Source of the DNA: an uncultured Flavobacteriales bacterium | GTDB lineage: Bacteria; Bacteroidota; Bacteroidia; Flavobacteriales_G; Salibacteraceae | Direction: 5' to 3' | NCBI GenBank assembly: GCA_937899835.1 | Contig: CALCCE010000290.1 | Location: 18,917 to 82,916 of the forward strand | Length of the DNA stretch: 64,000 nt | Program-made: the position numbers and the translations under genes | Shown here: positions 35,914 through 44,123 of the stretch, piece after piece | How positions within the stretch are numbered: position 1 is the stretch's first letter | Layout of the letters: each line of letters opens with the position of its first letter | The notes under the pieces: generated by a model | Databases searched by the model: none | The model's input: the letters and a program-made list of their open reading frames with translations, nothing else | What the model was told of the DNA's origin: nothing

Positions 35914-36352
35914 CTGGTTGGCCTTGACCATTGATCAACCCAAGACTTGCTTTCATAGCAACACAAATCCTCCACCTTTCACCGATAGGTTCGCTCCTTC
36001 AGGTTCGAGGAAACCTTCCCCCGTAAATTAATTTTTCATTTGTCCAATGACCAGCAAATTAGCTGGCAGTAATCAATCCAATTGAGGGTAGGTTTTGGGC
36101 GTTACATCCGGATTAGATCACCTCATTAGGTGCCTATCAATACCGTTTCCGAAAATTTTTAAAAATTATAAGCCCCAGATGAAGTTGCCTTACCAAAGGC
36201 TGAGGTTAAAAGTTTACCTGTAGAGGTATCTTTTCTGTCTGTATCGACAAATTACGAAGTTGGGGAGCTTCGAACTTAGACCAAACCGATAATTGCGTAT
36301 TGAAAAAGGGCAGGTAGCAACAATCAGTTAAAGGGCGTGAATGGGATGGAAA
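35914..36352. other. Long intergenic region without recognised content
   Basis: About 440 bases between two converging units. No open frame with gene-like character was found, nor any tRNA, RNase P RNA or tmRNA signature, nor a strong hairpin with a T-run. The base composition is like that of its neighbours. Confidence 0.5.
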
Positions 36353-37069
36353 TTAGCTAGCAACGCTAATTTTCGAAAGACTGCTTTCGCCTTTCTGGCA
36401 CCAGTTTTCGAACATGTCATCGAAAGCATCGAACAGACTATCAATCACAAACCGTCCCTGATTGATTTCTGCCTTACTCGCTTCGAGCTCTTGGCCGTAG
36501 GTTTCTTCATCTACCAGTAACCAGTCTTCGAAAGAATGATCTTCCTCAGCATCCAAGTGCATTCGACCAAAATAGGCCAGTTCATCGCGCATTTCTAGGT
36601 CATTCACCGGATGACAAATGCAGTCGTTGAAAGAGTCGAAAGTAGCTTCCAATACCTGAATCACTGTTAAGCGCATCAATGGAGAATCATACTCTTTGCA
36701 CTGGCGGATGGTTTCGTAAACTGTGTTTCTGATTTGCCAATTCTCCTCGGACCAAATGACTTCAGGGTCCAGTGCTTTGGGGTCGACCAAAGATCGGCTG
36801 ATCAATAGTTTAACATCGTGGAGATACCAACGCCAATGCGTAGAATCTTCCTCGCAGTGCACATTTACGATCTCTTGAAGTGGGTCATTAGAAGATGTGT
36901 CTTCCAAACTACGCAGCATGTCTCGAAAGCCCATCACAAAAAATAACATGTGTGGAACAAATGCGATCCTGTCTTGGGGAGCCAAACTGCTGTCCTTTAA
37001 CAACGCGTGAAAGCTGGATTGATCCAACTGCGACTTACGCTCTTTAAGTCGTTGAATTAAAGTTTTCAT
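36353..37069 (-). CDS. Heme-oxygenase-like protein, candidate diiron oxidase
   Basis: A 238-residue all-helical protein. By eye it carries the ligand pattern of heme-oxygenase-like diiron oxidases (HDO; UndA, CADD and relatives). These are an acidic residue and His in ENVHCEEDSTHW-like context (Glu74/Asp75 and His78), Glu141 in QVLEATFDSF, and His171-x3-Glu175-x2-His178 in RMHLDAEEDH. HDO enzymes activate oxygen on amino- or fatty-acid-type substrates, and the cofactor is labile. A simple TenA/heme-oxygenase fold protein is the alternative. The gene stands alone with ordinary spacing, on the same strand as a STAS-like gene and a VAO-family flavoprotein gene. No substrate can be named. Confidence 0.55.
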   Translation of the reverse strand: MKTLIQRLKERKSQLDQSSFHALLKDSSLAPQDRIAFVPHMLFFVMGFRDMLRSLEDTSSNDPLQEIVNVHCEEDSTHWRWYLHDVKLLISRSLVDPKALDPEVIWSEENWQIRNTVYETIRQCKEYDSPLMRLTVIQVLEATFDSFNDCICHPVNDLEMRDELAYFGRMHLDAEEDHSFEDWLLVDEETYGQELEASKAEINQGRFVIDSLFDAFDDMFENWCQKGESSLSKISVAS

Positions 37070-37328
37070 AGCCTCTGAAATTGTTGATTATTATTGATGT
37101 ACCTCGTCCTAAAATTGACATTTGCGGCTACCACCCCGCTCGTATCTATTTTGTACGGACAACCTGAATCTAACAATCAGAAACAAGATTTTGAAGCAAT
37201 AAGTTTACTATTTTCGAACTTTAGGGCATTTCACGCGAGTTTCTACGTAGTTTTTCGTTCCTAAGAGCAAGAACAAATACGGGCGTAGAACCACCTACAT
37301 TGAATAGACAATTTGATAAATACAAGAT
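37070..37328. other. Intergenic region upstream of the heme-oxygenase-like gene
   Basis: This should hold the promoter of the leftward gene, but no exact TAnnTTTG box was found on the minus strand near its ATG. No other feature was recognised. Confidence 0.4.
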
Positions 37329-37376
37329 AAAAAGTACACCGCCGGATAAAAAGAGGTAAGCTCCGGCCGGTATACT
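37329..37376 (-). terminator. Terminator of the STAS-like gene
   Basis: On the minus strand an arm at 37376-37362 pairs with 37346-37333 (14 bp, with one wobble and one bulged base), followed by T5. It ends the leftward STAS-like transcript. Confidence 0.65.
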
Positions 37377-37392
37377 TAATCTCATTGGGGTT

Positions 37393-37782
37393 TTAACCTT
37401 CTCTCAACCAATCGAGCGCTTCTTGTTTGTTGAAGAAGTAGCGCATAGCAACTGCTCCTTCATTGGAAGCTTCCTTGTTGGCAGCCTCCATAGAAGCCCT
37501 TCCAAAAGGATTGTCAGGAACCAGAAAAGCAAGTTTCGACATTCCAGCCTGCATGGCTAACGGGAACCAAACGCCCTGAATCCAAATCTGATTTTCCTTG
37601 GGCATCACTTTCAGAGAACTGGTATCTACCAACAAGTTGCCGGTTTTATGCTCTTTCAGTTTTTCAACCGAAATGAGGCATATTTTCTTGAAAGTCTCAA
37701 AGTCGAGAAAGCCTTCAACGTTAGCAATCACCGTTTTGGTGACTGCATCAAAAGAATGTGTCGGAGTAGCAAGAACATCCAT
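37393..37782 (-). CDS. STAS/SpoIIAA-like small protein
   Basis: A 129-residue cytosolic protein resembling the SpoIIAA-like/STAS-like fold: strand DAVTKTVIANVEGFLDFETFKK, GNLLVDTSSLKVMP, and the closing MRYFFNKQEALDWLREG, where 'F-x-x-xx-EAL-x-WL' is typical. Quoted pieces are TKTVIANVEGFLD, NLLVDTSSLKV and FFNKQEALDWL. The long frame starts at a TTG at 37812; the ATG at 37782 gives the natural start. Such proteins are widespread in Bacteroidota with no firm role. No phosphorylatable Ser was identified with confidence. Confidence 0.65.
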   Translation of the reverse strand: MDVLATPTHSFDAVTKTVIANVEGFLDFETFKKICLISVEKLKEHKTGNLLVDTSSLKVMPKENQIWIQGVWFPLAMQAGMSKLAFLVPDNPFGRASMEAANKEASNEGAVAMRYFFNKQEALDWLREG

Positions 37783-37988
37783 GTTAACACGGTTTAAGAT
37801 GTAAATAATCAATCATTTTACTACTGGGGCAGACATATCACAAAAGGCCTAACACATACTTAGTTGCTGTATTTTTTGTTCCAAAAATTTGGACCTAAAA
37901 GCCCAATTGGTGGAAAATACAGGAAAAGTACGTTAACAAATAGCGCATTTGTACGTACTCAAATTTTGAAATTATGACAATTGAGTAA

Positions 37989-39593
37989 TTAGGATTTTTG
38001 ATACCTTCCTGGGGCTAACACATTGTTGGGGTCTAATTCCGATTTAATCCGACTTAACATCTGCAGAAATCCAGAATCGGCAAGGTTCATCCATTTCATA
38101 GAAGGTACTCCCAATCGATATGGGGACCATCCTCTTTCAATAAATGCCTCTATCAGAGCATCATGACAGGCCATGGCTTTTTCGTCTTCTCCGCTTTCAT
38201 CGCGATCATAAACAATTCCTCCAATGATCACTACGGTTCGCTCCGTAAGCATCAAAAATCCCACATTGGTTTCAAACCCATAAGCGTGGCATGTCTGCTC
38301 AATTAAACCTGCTGCTGCACGTATATCGCTACCACGACATGGAAGGGCTGGACAATACCAGATGAGGCCACAGCGGTCTTCTAAGGGCTGCAAGAGTTCG
38401 GGTGCTGGATGACGCTTACGCCAATAAGCCATTTTCAACGTCATTTCGGAAGGGAAACCCCTCAACATACTTTGATAATAGAGTGTATTGAGTTGTGGAG
38501 CTTGAAATGACAAACCATCAAAATCCTGCTGAGCAATGGTATCCTCGTTGAATACCACAAATTTTAGGGCATGTGGTGCAAAGGCCTGGCGTACTTCTTC
38601 CGCTTCTAAAGAAGCCATGGCCGCACTTCTGGAATAGAGCCCTCCCAAGGCGATCCATTTGCCCAATCCTCCCAGGCGCTCGCGAAACTGCTCTCTCACA
38701 TTTTGCGGAAGTGGCCGTTCGTTTCCTACTTCGAGGTATGGGTACTGCAGTGTGGTACTCATCAAGCGGTAATCGTCGAAGATCCGGATGGAAAGGTCGA
38801 GACCGTTCAAACGCAGGGTACGCATAGCATCTGTAAAGGGACCTAAATCAGCATCTGCTTCGAGATAAGCCATAAAAGATTGAAACACCTTGGGTTTGGG
38901 GCGCAACCACAAGGTCAACTCAGTTACTATTCCAAGGTTAGATTGCGTAAACAAGCCATCCACGTAGGCTCCTACTCCCCATTTAGCAAGTGGTCCCAAA
39001 CTGGAATCCCGATATCCGGCAAATCCGGTTTTTACCAATTCTCCCTGGGGCAATATCACCGTCATTCCACTTACATGAGAAAACCGATCGGCCAGTGGTC
39101 CCATGCCCTGACCACGCTCCATTGTATTTCCAATAATGGAGGCATAAGGAGTAGTGGCTATAGAATCCATCATCAACCCCGATTGCTTCGCTTGGAGGTA
39201 CTCAAACAATTGCTGAAACGTAACTCCCGGCTCAACGGTAACATAGGCCATTTCTTCACTGAAATCGGTAATCCCAGTCATGCGACTGAGGTCCATGACC
39301 ACCGCACCGCTTTGCACAGGCACCCTACTGCCCAGCCCCCAGTTTTTTCCTTGACTCACAGGATAAACCGGTATGGAGAAAGTGTTGGCGATTTGCAAAC
39401 ACTCCTGTACTTGTTGGGTAGTTTCAGGATAAATAAGCGCTTGAATGGCGTTGCGGCAAGCAAAAGTGGTTTGCTCAGCTTTGGTTACAGAAGCGGTGTC
39501 TTTGATCACACCACGAGCGCCAAGCAGTGATTCCCAAGCCGCGAGCGCCCCTAAAAGATTGCCCTGAAATTGAACTGAAGAGGAAAGCGTCAT
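37989..39593 (-). CDS. FAD-linked oxidase of the VAO/PCMH family (4-cresol dehydrogenase-like)
   Basis: A 534-residue flavoprotein. The FAD-binding PCMH domain at about 50-240 shows IPVYPVSQGKNWGLGSRVP, close to the 'S-x-GKN-x-GYG' loop of p-cresol methylhydroxylase and vanillyl-alcohol oxidase. IIGNTMERGQGMGPLADRF, VTVEPGVTFQQLFEYL and QSNLGIVTELTLWLRPKP follow. The C-terminal cap ends LDPNNVLAPGRY, again like the 4-cresol dehydrogenase subgroup, which oxidises para-substituted phenols. A substrate cannot be proved from sequence. There is no signal peptide, unlike periplasmic PCMH. The ATG at 39593 is preferred over a TTG three codons upstream. The electron acceptor (oxygen or a cytochrome) is unknown, and no cytochrome gene is adjacent. 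Confidence 0.85.
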   Translation of the reverse strand: MTLSSSVQFQGNLLGALAAWESLLGARGVIKDTASVTKAEQTTFACRNAIQALIYPETTQQVQECLQIANTFSIPVYPVSQGKNWGLGSRVPVQSGAVVMDLSRMTGITDFSEEMAYVTVEPGVTFQQLFEYLQAKQSGLMMDSIATTPYASIIGNTMERGQGMGPLADRFSHVSGMTVILPQGELVKTGFAGYRDSSLGPLAKWGVGAYVDGLFTQSNLGIVTELTLWLRPKPKVFQSFMAYLEADADLGPFTDAMRTLRLNGLDLSIRIFDDYRLMSTTLQYPYLEVGNERPLPQNVREQFRERLGGLGKWIALGGLYSRSAAMASLEAEEVRQAFAPHALKFVVFNEDTIAQQDFDGLSFQAPQLNTLYYQSMLRGFPSEMTLKMAYWRKRHPAPELLQPLEDRCGLIWYCPALPCRGSDIRAAAGLIEQTCHAYGFETNVGFLMLTERTVVIIGGIVYDRDESGEDEKAMACHDALIEAFIERGWSPYRLGVPSMKWMNLADSGFLQMLSRIKSELDPNNVLAPGRYQKS

Positions 39594-39713
39594 GCAATTC
39601 AATAACGGCTACAAAGCTGAAAAGGAAAAGCAATCAACCGACTATTTCGTCAAATCAAGGGATTACCCCTAAAAAGACTAGTGAAAACCCTGTTCCAAAT
39701 TTGTGGACGTCTG

Positions 39714-42254
39714 TCAAGGCTTTGGATCGAACGCCTGTCCAATGAGAAAATCGATCATTTTTCGATGCGCTTTGGTGCCCAGGTCAGCACCGGGATAGCG
39801 CTTCACCATGCTTTGGATGCGGTTTAATTCAAACAAGGCCATGGATTTAGCAGCAGTATGGTAGGTGGACATTTCAAGCACTTTTGTGAGGCGGATTACA
39901 TATTCCACCTGTAAATTTTGACGAAAGCCATTGACCTCACGGTTCAAATCATCGGAGAAAATAGCACTTGTAAGATCGGTCATGAATTGCTCCAACTCAT
40001 AGGTATTGCCGTAGGCTTCCGAGTCGGTCATGCGTTTCAAAACGTTGGGATGCAACAGCTGATTCAATACCTGCTTTTGTATGCCCAACACCCGATCGTG
40101 CACGCGCGGATCTTCTGACCTGCGGAAATGGTTAAAGCCCCTGCGTTGGGGTTGCAACATGTTGTAGAGCGATGTCGGTACTTGCAAGGCATCCGGAGCA
40201 AACGCCCATTGGCGCAATTCACTCATGGCTCGTTTTTGCAATTCGGCAGGCACGGGTTGATAAGGAATGGCCGTAGAATCCTGTCCTGGAGCGGCACGGT
40301 TGACATGGACACCCCCCAACTGCCTTGAGATAACATTTAATGAAACCAATTGCTCCCGCGACAATACTCGATAGGCATTGAGCAGGGCTTGATAAGACGA
40401 TTCATCCGTGGTGTATTTGTCAACCAACCCCGGGTATGTATTCTCCACCATCGTAAGGCGTTGAACGGCATACGCCACCGGATCATTGGACAGATCGAAA
40501 ATCATACGGCGAGGATCAATACCCTTACCCGGAGCACGCATGTCGTCGGCATCGTTTCCATAGGCCAATGCTGGCTCAATGGAACGGTCGAGCAGAGTTT
40601 TCATCCGTTGGGCTTCTGCCTCCGGATCAGCCAGAGCGGGAGCGTATCCATAGGCAATGGCCCACATGTCATAAGGCCCCGGTGCCACATCAAAAAACTG
40701 AACTTTTTGGCTTTTTTCGGTAGGTAGGTTGATGGCAGGATATTCCATTACTGAACCGGTTAGACCGGTTTCGAGGGTCAGTGCTTCGTCTTGCAACTCT
40801 TCGGGACTGTGTAAAGTGCTGGCCATAAAATTGTGCGTCAAACCCAAAGTGTGTCCCACTTCATGCAATACCAAACGGTAAATGCTCTCTTTTAAAAATT
40901 TCGACTGTTGGGCGTCACTGTTTTCTTGTACCTGTAACATGGCCATACCAGCGAGGTTGGCATGGTGCAAATGAAGCCCATGATCGCAGCGGTGACCCGA
41001 AGCTTCATCCCATTCCCCAGATGCAGCAGCATCCGCCTCAAAGAGCTTTTCTGCCCGAAGACGGTTGGTGAGGTACACGTATTCTAACATGATGTCTGCC
41101 CCGAGAATCTGGCCGGTTCGAGGGTTGACAAAACTTGGTCCATAACCACCAAACCGCGGACTTGGAGAAGAGGTCCATCGGAGTACATTGTAGCGCAAAT
41201 CTCCGGCATCCCAATCGGCATCGTCGGGTTGTTCTTTCACCACAACGGCATTTTTAAAACCTACTGCCTCAAAGGCTTCGTTCCACCGCAATACGCCTGC
41301 TTTGATGATAGGCCGCAATTCATAAGGAGTCGTATTTTCAATCCACCAAACAATGGGCTGAATGGGTTCTGAAAGCTCGGCGGCCGGATCCTTCTTTTGC
41401 AAATCCCAGCGGTGGATCACATCTCGAAAAGGAGCTGCCTCAGCGGAGGTCATGTCGGTAATCTGGCTGGTGAAGTAACCGACCCTGGGATCTTCTAATC
41501 GGGCTTCGAAATCGTTGTCCGGCACTTCAATCAAACTGTGCTGCACCCGCAACGATACTACCCTTGGATCGGTAATGGCTTGTGAACTCCCCCTGGCGGG
41601 ATAAGCTTCCTGATAAACCAGGTCTACCACCACATCGGTGTTGGCCGGGTAATTGCGCACCTGGCGGTAGCGCGACTTGGTTTTGCTCAGTTTGCCCAAG
41701 CCCCAACGTTTTGTCTTCCGGTTGCTACTGCGTGGGCTGGATTTCACTTGCTGAAAAGATTCAGAAAGAAAAATACCATCGGCCTTGATGAGAAAAGCAG
41801 AGTCGTTTTGCGCCACAATTTTCATACTCGAAAGCACTGGTTGATTGATGTTGGCCTGAGCGGCCCGGCTCAAAGGGCTTTCAGGGTCGAAATAGTAGCG
41901 CGTATTGGCACCAAGAAACTCTAACTGATCGAAATACTTGCGAATAGAAAAAATACGACTGCCCCGGTAGGCACCTCGGGTGAGCCCGGCATCAGAAACA
42001 CCGTCTACCACGTGGCTGAAATAAATGAACTCTTGATTGAGCTGTTGCTGGTTTACCTGCAAGTAGGTAGTTCCGGTCGCTGTATCTTGAAATAACGGAA
42101 ACAAACCCTTGAATGCAATGCACTTGGAAGTGTATTTTTTAATTGCATCTGCAGCAGGAGCCGCTGACTTTGACTTGCGGCCCTTTTGTGCGTGAGCCGG
42201 AAAAACAGCAATACTCCACGAAAGGCACAGTAAGATGAGATATTTCATTTGCAT
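39714..42254 (-). CDS. Secreted zinc-dependent metalloprotease (DUF5117/DUF4953 type)
   Basis: An 846-residue exported protease. A signal peptide MQMKYLILLCLSWSIAVFPAHAQ is followed by a long N-terminal beta-rich region with the DUF5117/DUF5118-like stretches YTSKCIAFKGLFPLFQD and YLQVNQQQLNQEFIYFSHV. The catalytic part has the zinc motif LHEVGHTLGLTHNFMAS, matching HExxHxxGxxH, and the met-turn-like VMEYPAIN. It ends without a T9SS sorting domain. An upstream frame to 42371 runs back through the terminator and is not real. An ATG two codons downstream (42248) is equally plausible. The substrate is unknown. Confidence 0.88.
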   Translation of the reverse strand: MQMKYLILLCLSWSIAVFPAHAQKGRKSKSAAPAADAIKKYTSKCIAFKGLFPLFQDTATGTTYLQVNQQQLNQEFIYFSHVVDGVSDAGLTRGAYRGSRIFSIRKYFDQLEFLGANTRYYFDPESPLSRAAQANINQPVLSSMKIVAQNDSAFLIKADGIFLSESFQQVKSSPRSSNRKTKRWGLGKLSKTKSRYRQVRNYPANTDVVVDLVYQEAYPARGSSQAITDPRVVSLRVQHSLIEVPDNDFEARLEDPRVGYFTSQITDMTSAEAAPFRDVIHRWDLQKKDPAAELSEPIQPIVWWIENTTPYELRPIIKAGVLRWNEAFEAVGFKNAVVVKEQPDDADWDAGDLRYNVLRWTSSPSPRFGGYGPSFVNPRTGQILGADIMLEYVYLTNRLRAEKLFEADAAASGEWDEASGHRCDHGLHLHHANLAGMAMLQVQENSDAQQSKFLKESIYRLVLHEVGHTLGLTHNFMASTLHSPEELQDEALTLETGLTGSVMEYPAINLPTEKSQKVQFFDVAPGPYDMWAIAYGYAPALADPEAEAQRMKTLLDRSIEPALAYGNDADDMRAPGKGIDPRRMIFDLSNDPVAYAVQRLTMVENTYPGLVDKYTTDESSYQALLNAYRVLSREQLVSLNVISRQLGGVHVNRAAPGQDSTAIPYQPVPAELQKRAMSELRQWAFAPDALQVPTSLYNMLQPQRRGFNHFRRSEDPRVHDRVLGIQKQVLNQLLHPNVLKRMTDSEAYGNTYELEQFMTDLTSAIFSDDLNREVNGFRQNLQVEYVIRLTKVLEMSTYHTAAKSMALFELNRIQSMVKRYPGADLGTKAHRKMIDFLIGQAFDPKP

Positions 42255-42288
42255 GGATCGAACAATTATGTCTCGATAAACGGACAAT

Positions 42289-42327
42289 AAAAAAGCCGGG
42301 TTTGCTGCAAAGAACAGCAAACCCGGC
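42289..42327 (-). terminator. Terminator between small exported-protein operon and metalloprotease gene
   Basis: A perfect 13-bp stem GCCGGGTTTGCTG (42295-42307) with 42315-42327 and a 7-base loop. On the minus strand it is followed by T6. It separates the leftward operon from the metalloprotease gene. Confidence 0.88.
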
Positions 42328-42351
42328 AAAAAGATCATTTTGGCGTGCGAA

Positions 42352-42759
42352 TTAGTTCCCGTAGGTCTCATTCACCTCTGCCTCGGTGAGAAAAACCGTA
42401 TTCTGATCTCCGGCCTTTCGTGCCCATTTCAGAATTTTTCCAGTGCCCTTGCAAACCGAAGCTTTCATGGTTTCTTTAGGAGCAAAATCGTTGCGGTAAA
42501 AGCACGACCAGGTTTTGTTTTCGTTCTGAAGACAGATCATAAAATCAACGGCGATTTCACAATCGTTTTGAAGCTCGGCAGTGTATTTGTCTTCGCTGTT
42601 GCCATAATTCTTACAAGCTCCTCCCCATTCGGAGTTGATCTTAACCACGCAATTGCCATCCACATCGGGTTGAGGCGTGGCTCCTTTAAATGCAAAAACC
42701 AACATCAGTGGAGCTAAAAGGGCAAAGTAGAGCATTGGGTATTTCATCCTTGTTATCAT
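42352..42759 (-). CDS. Small exported cysteine-containing protein
   Basis: A 135-residue protein with an N-terminal signal peptide (MKYPMLYFALLAPLMLVFAF). A short mature domain of about 110 residues has five cysteines, including NCVVKINSEWGGACKNYG, NDCEIAVDFMICLQNEN and TWSCFYRNDF. These suggest disulfides and an extracytoplasmic site. No family was recognised. The ATG at 42759 overlaps the upstream stop (ATGA); a second ATG at 42747 lies just after AACAAGG. It is the last gene of a coupled pair with a TPR gene and is followed by a strong terminator. Confidence 0.65.
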   Translation of the reverse strand: MITRMKYPMLYFALLAPLMLVFAFKGATPQPDVDGNCVVKINSEWGGACKNYGNSEDKYTAELQNDCEIAVDFMICLQNENKTWSCFYRNDFAPKETMKASVCKGTGKILKWARKAGDQNTVFLTEAEVNETYGN

Positions 42760-43268
42760 TTACAGTGCGTGTTTTTCATGATTATTTTTGCTTCAGCGTT
42801 GCCAAGCTTTTTCGATTTTTTCCAGTCTGCGCAGGCACCATCGTGATCGCCCAAGTACTCTTTTGACCACCCTCGATTGTTGTAGGCTTCCTGGTTTTTA
42901 GGATCAATGGCCAAGGCAGAATTAAAGTCGGCAATGGCCAGGTTGTATTTCTTCAATTTGTTGTAGGCACTACCTCGGCTCACAAAGATGTAGGGACTGG
43001 AAGGGTCGGCCTCCAGCACCTTGGTATAGTCCTTTACTGCTTCTTCATAACTCTCCAAAGCGCTGTAAACAAAGGCCCGGCGGAGGTAGTACTTCAATTC
43101 TTCGGCGTTGAGGAAAATGGCCTCATTGTATTCGGCCAAAGCTTCTTGGTATTTAAGGCTTTGGGCAAGGCGCTCCGCCTTTTCAAAGTGCTTTTCAGCC
43201 GCTTCGTTTTGCCCCATACCAGCTAAAAACATCAGGCAAAGTGCCAGTATAAATCCAGCTTTTTTCAT
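42756..43268 (-). CDS. Exported TPR-repeat protein
   Basis: A 170-residue protein with a signal peptide (MKKAGFILALCLMFLAGMGQ) and about three to four tetratricopeptide repeats. Recognisable repeats are YQEALAEYNEAIFLNAEELKYY, seen as EALAEYNEAIFLN, then YEEAVKDYTKVLEADPSSP and YNLAIADFNSALAIDPKN, closing with EAYNNRGWSKEYLGDHDGAC. TPRs form a protein-binding superhelix. Export implies it binds a periplasmic or surface partner. Its stop overlaps the next start (ATGA), so the Cys-containing protein is probably made with it. Confidence 0.85.
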   Translation of the reverse strand: MKKAGFILALCLMFLAGMGQNEAAEKHFEKAERLAQSLKYQEALAEYNEAIFLNAEELKYYLRRAFVYSALESYEEAVKDYTKVLEADPSSPYIFVSRGSAYNKLKKYNLAIADFNSALAIDPKNQEAYNNRGWSKEYLGDHDGACADWKKSKKLGNAEAKIIMKNTHCK

Positions 43269-43316
43269 GGTAAAAAATTTATAACCTCTAAGTTAAACGT
43301 ATTTCTTGGCTAAGTT

Positions 43317-43784
43317 TTATTCGAAGGGCTCGGTGCGCGAGTAATCATTTTCCTGTGCATTGCGCAACAGATGAATGAGCGCCTGACGAACTCCTTCACG
43401 AGCTTTTTCGTCTCCATCGAAAGGAATGGCCAAGCGACTGTAACCTCGGCGAATGTCTTGTTCAATCAAGTTGCGATCCACACACTTACTCCCCTTAAAG
43501 CATTTCATAGAAAATGCTTCTTCTTCTGCTACGTATTTTACGGTGGAAACATCAAAATCTTCCGGGTAAAATAAGTCTTGACGAAACACAAACTCTCCTT
43601 TCATAAAAGACACCATCACTCCACCTTTCTTCAGCGCCATACGTACGCTCGGATCAATTTTTGAGTTGAGGTATTCTACAGTTTGCTTAGCAGTAATTCC
43701 CTTTTCTTTTCCGAGGGGTTGAAAGGCGGAACAAAACAAGCCAATGAGAAGAATAAGGGGTAAAACACGGTTCATAAATGGCAT
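43317..43784 (-). CDS. Exported hypothetical protein
   Basis: A 155-residue protein with a signal peptide (NRVLPLILLIGLFCSAFQPL). The mature part has the stretches VRMALKKGGVMVSFMKGEF, TVKYVAEEEAFSMKCFKGSKCVD and AIPFDGDEKAREGVRQAL. No family was recognised. The ATG at 43775 (three codons in) is an equally good start. The 'LIGLFC' could be a weak lipobox. It lies 48 bases upstream of the TPR gene on the same strand and may be the first gene of that operon. Confidence 0.6.
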   Translation of the reverse strand: MPFMNRVLPLILLIGLFCSAFQPLGKEKGITAKQTVEYLNSKIDPSVRMALKKGGVMVSFMKGEFVFRQDLFYPEDFDVSTVKYVAEEEAFSMKCFKGSKCVDRNLIEQDIRRGYSRLAIPFDGDEKAREGVRQALIHLLRNAQENDYSRTEPFE

Positions 43785-44123
43785 TTCTCAATTAAATTTC
43801 TTCAGACAAAGAAAATACAAACCTCGTTGGGTTTTCATCTCGCAGAACGAAAGTATTTGCTTCCAAGGTTTTTATTAACCCGGACTCAATGTAATAAAAA
43901 GCGTGCCAAACCCATAACTCAAAGCAAATCAGTCATTTTATAGATGTACTAAAAATGACAAAACCCTGGATTTCTCTATTTTTAGTTGCATAAAGTTCTA
44001 ACCGTAGGCAATTGGTCCTCGTTTTGGTAGAACTTATTCTTTCATTCCTCGTTTAAGAGGTTATTTCGTGGTTGCGCTCCCGCACGTATTTCCGCGAAAT
44101 TTCGGTAGTTTGCCAACATAATA
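43785..44123. other. Divergent intergenic region
   Basis: 339 bases between diverging exported-protein genes, presumably with both promoters. The perfect palindrome CGAAATTTCG lies at 44095-44104. A near -7 element TAGTTTG, with one base fewer in the spacer, lies at 44106-44112, twelve bases before the rightward ATG. Confidence 0.4.

Noticed and set aside
35914..36352. A possible structured RNA gene (RNase P RNA, tmRNA or tRNA) in a 440-base gap
   Set aside because: None of the hallmark sequences could be found. A TTCGAG near 35,999 resembles a T-loop, but no acceptor or anticodon arms fit around it.
42255..42371. A 39-residue N-terminal extension of the metalloprotease
   Set aside because: It would run through a perfect 13-bp terminator and lacks a signal peptide at its own start.
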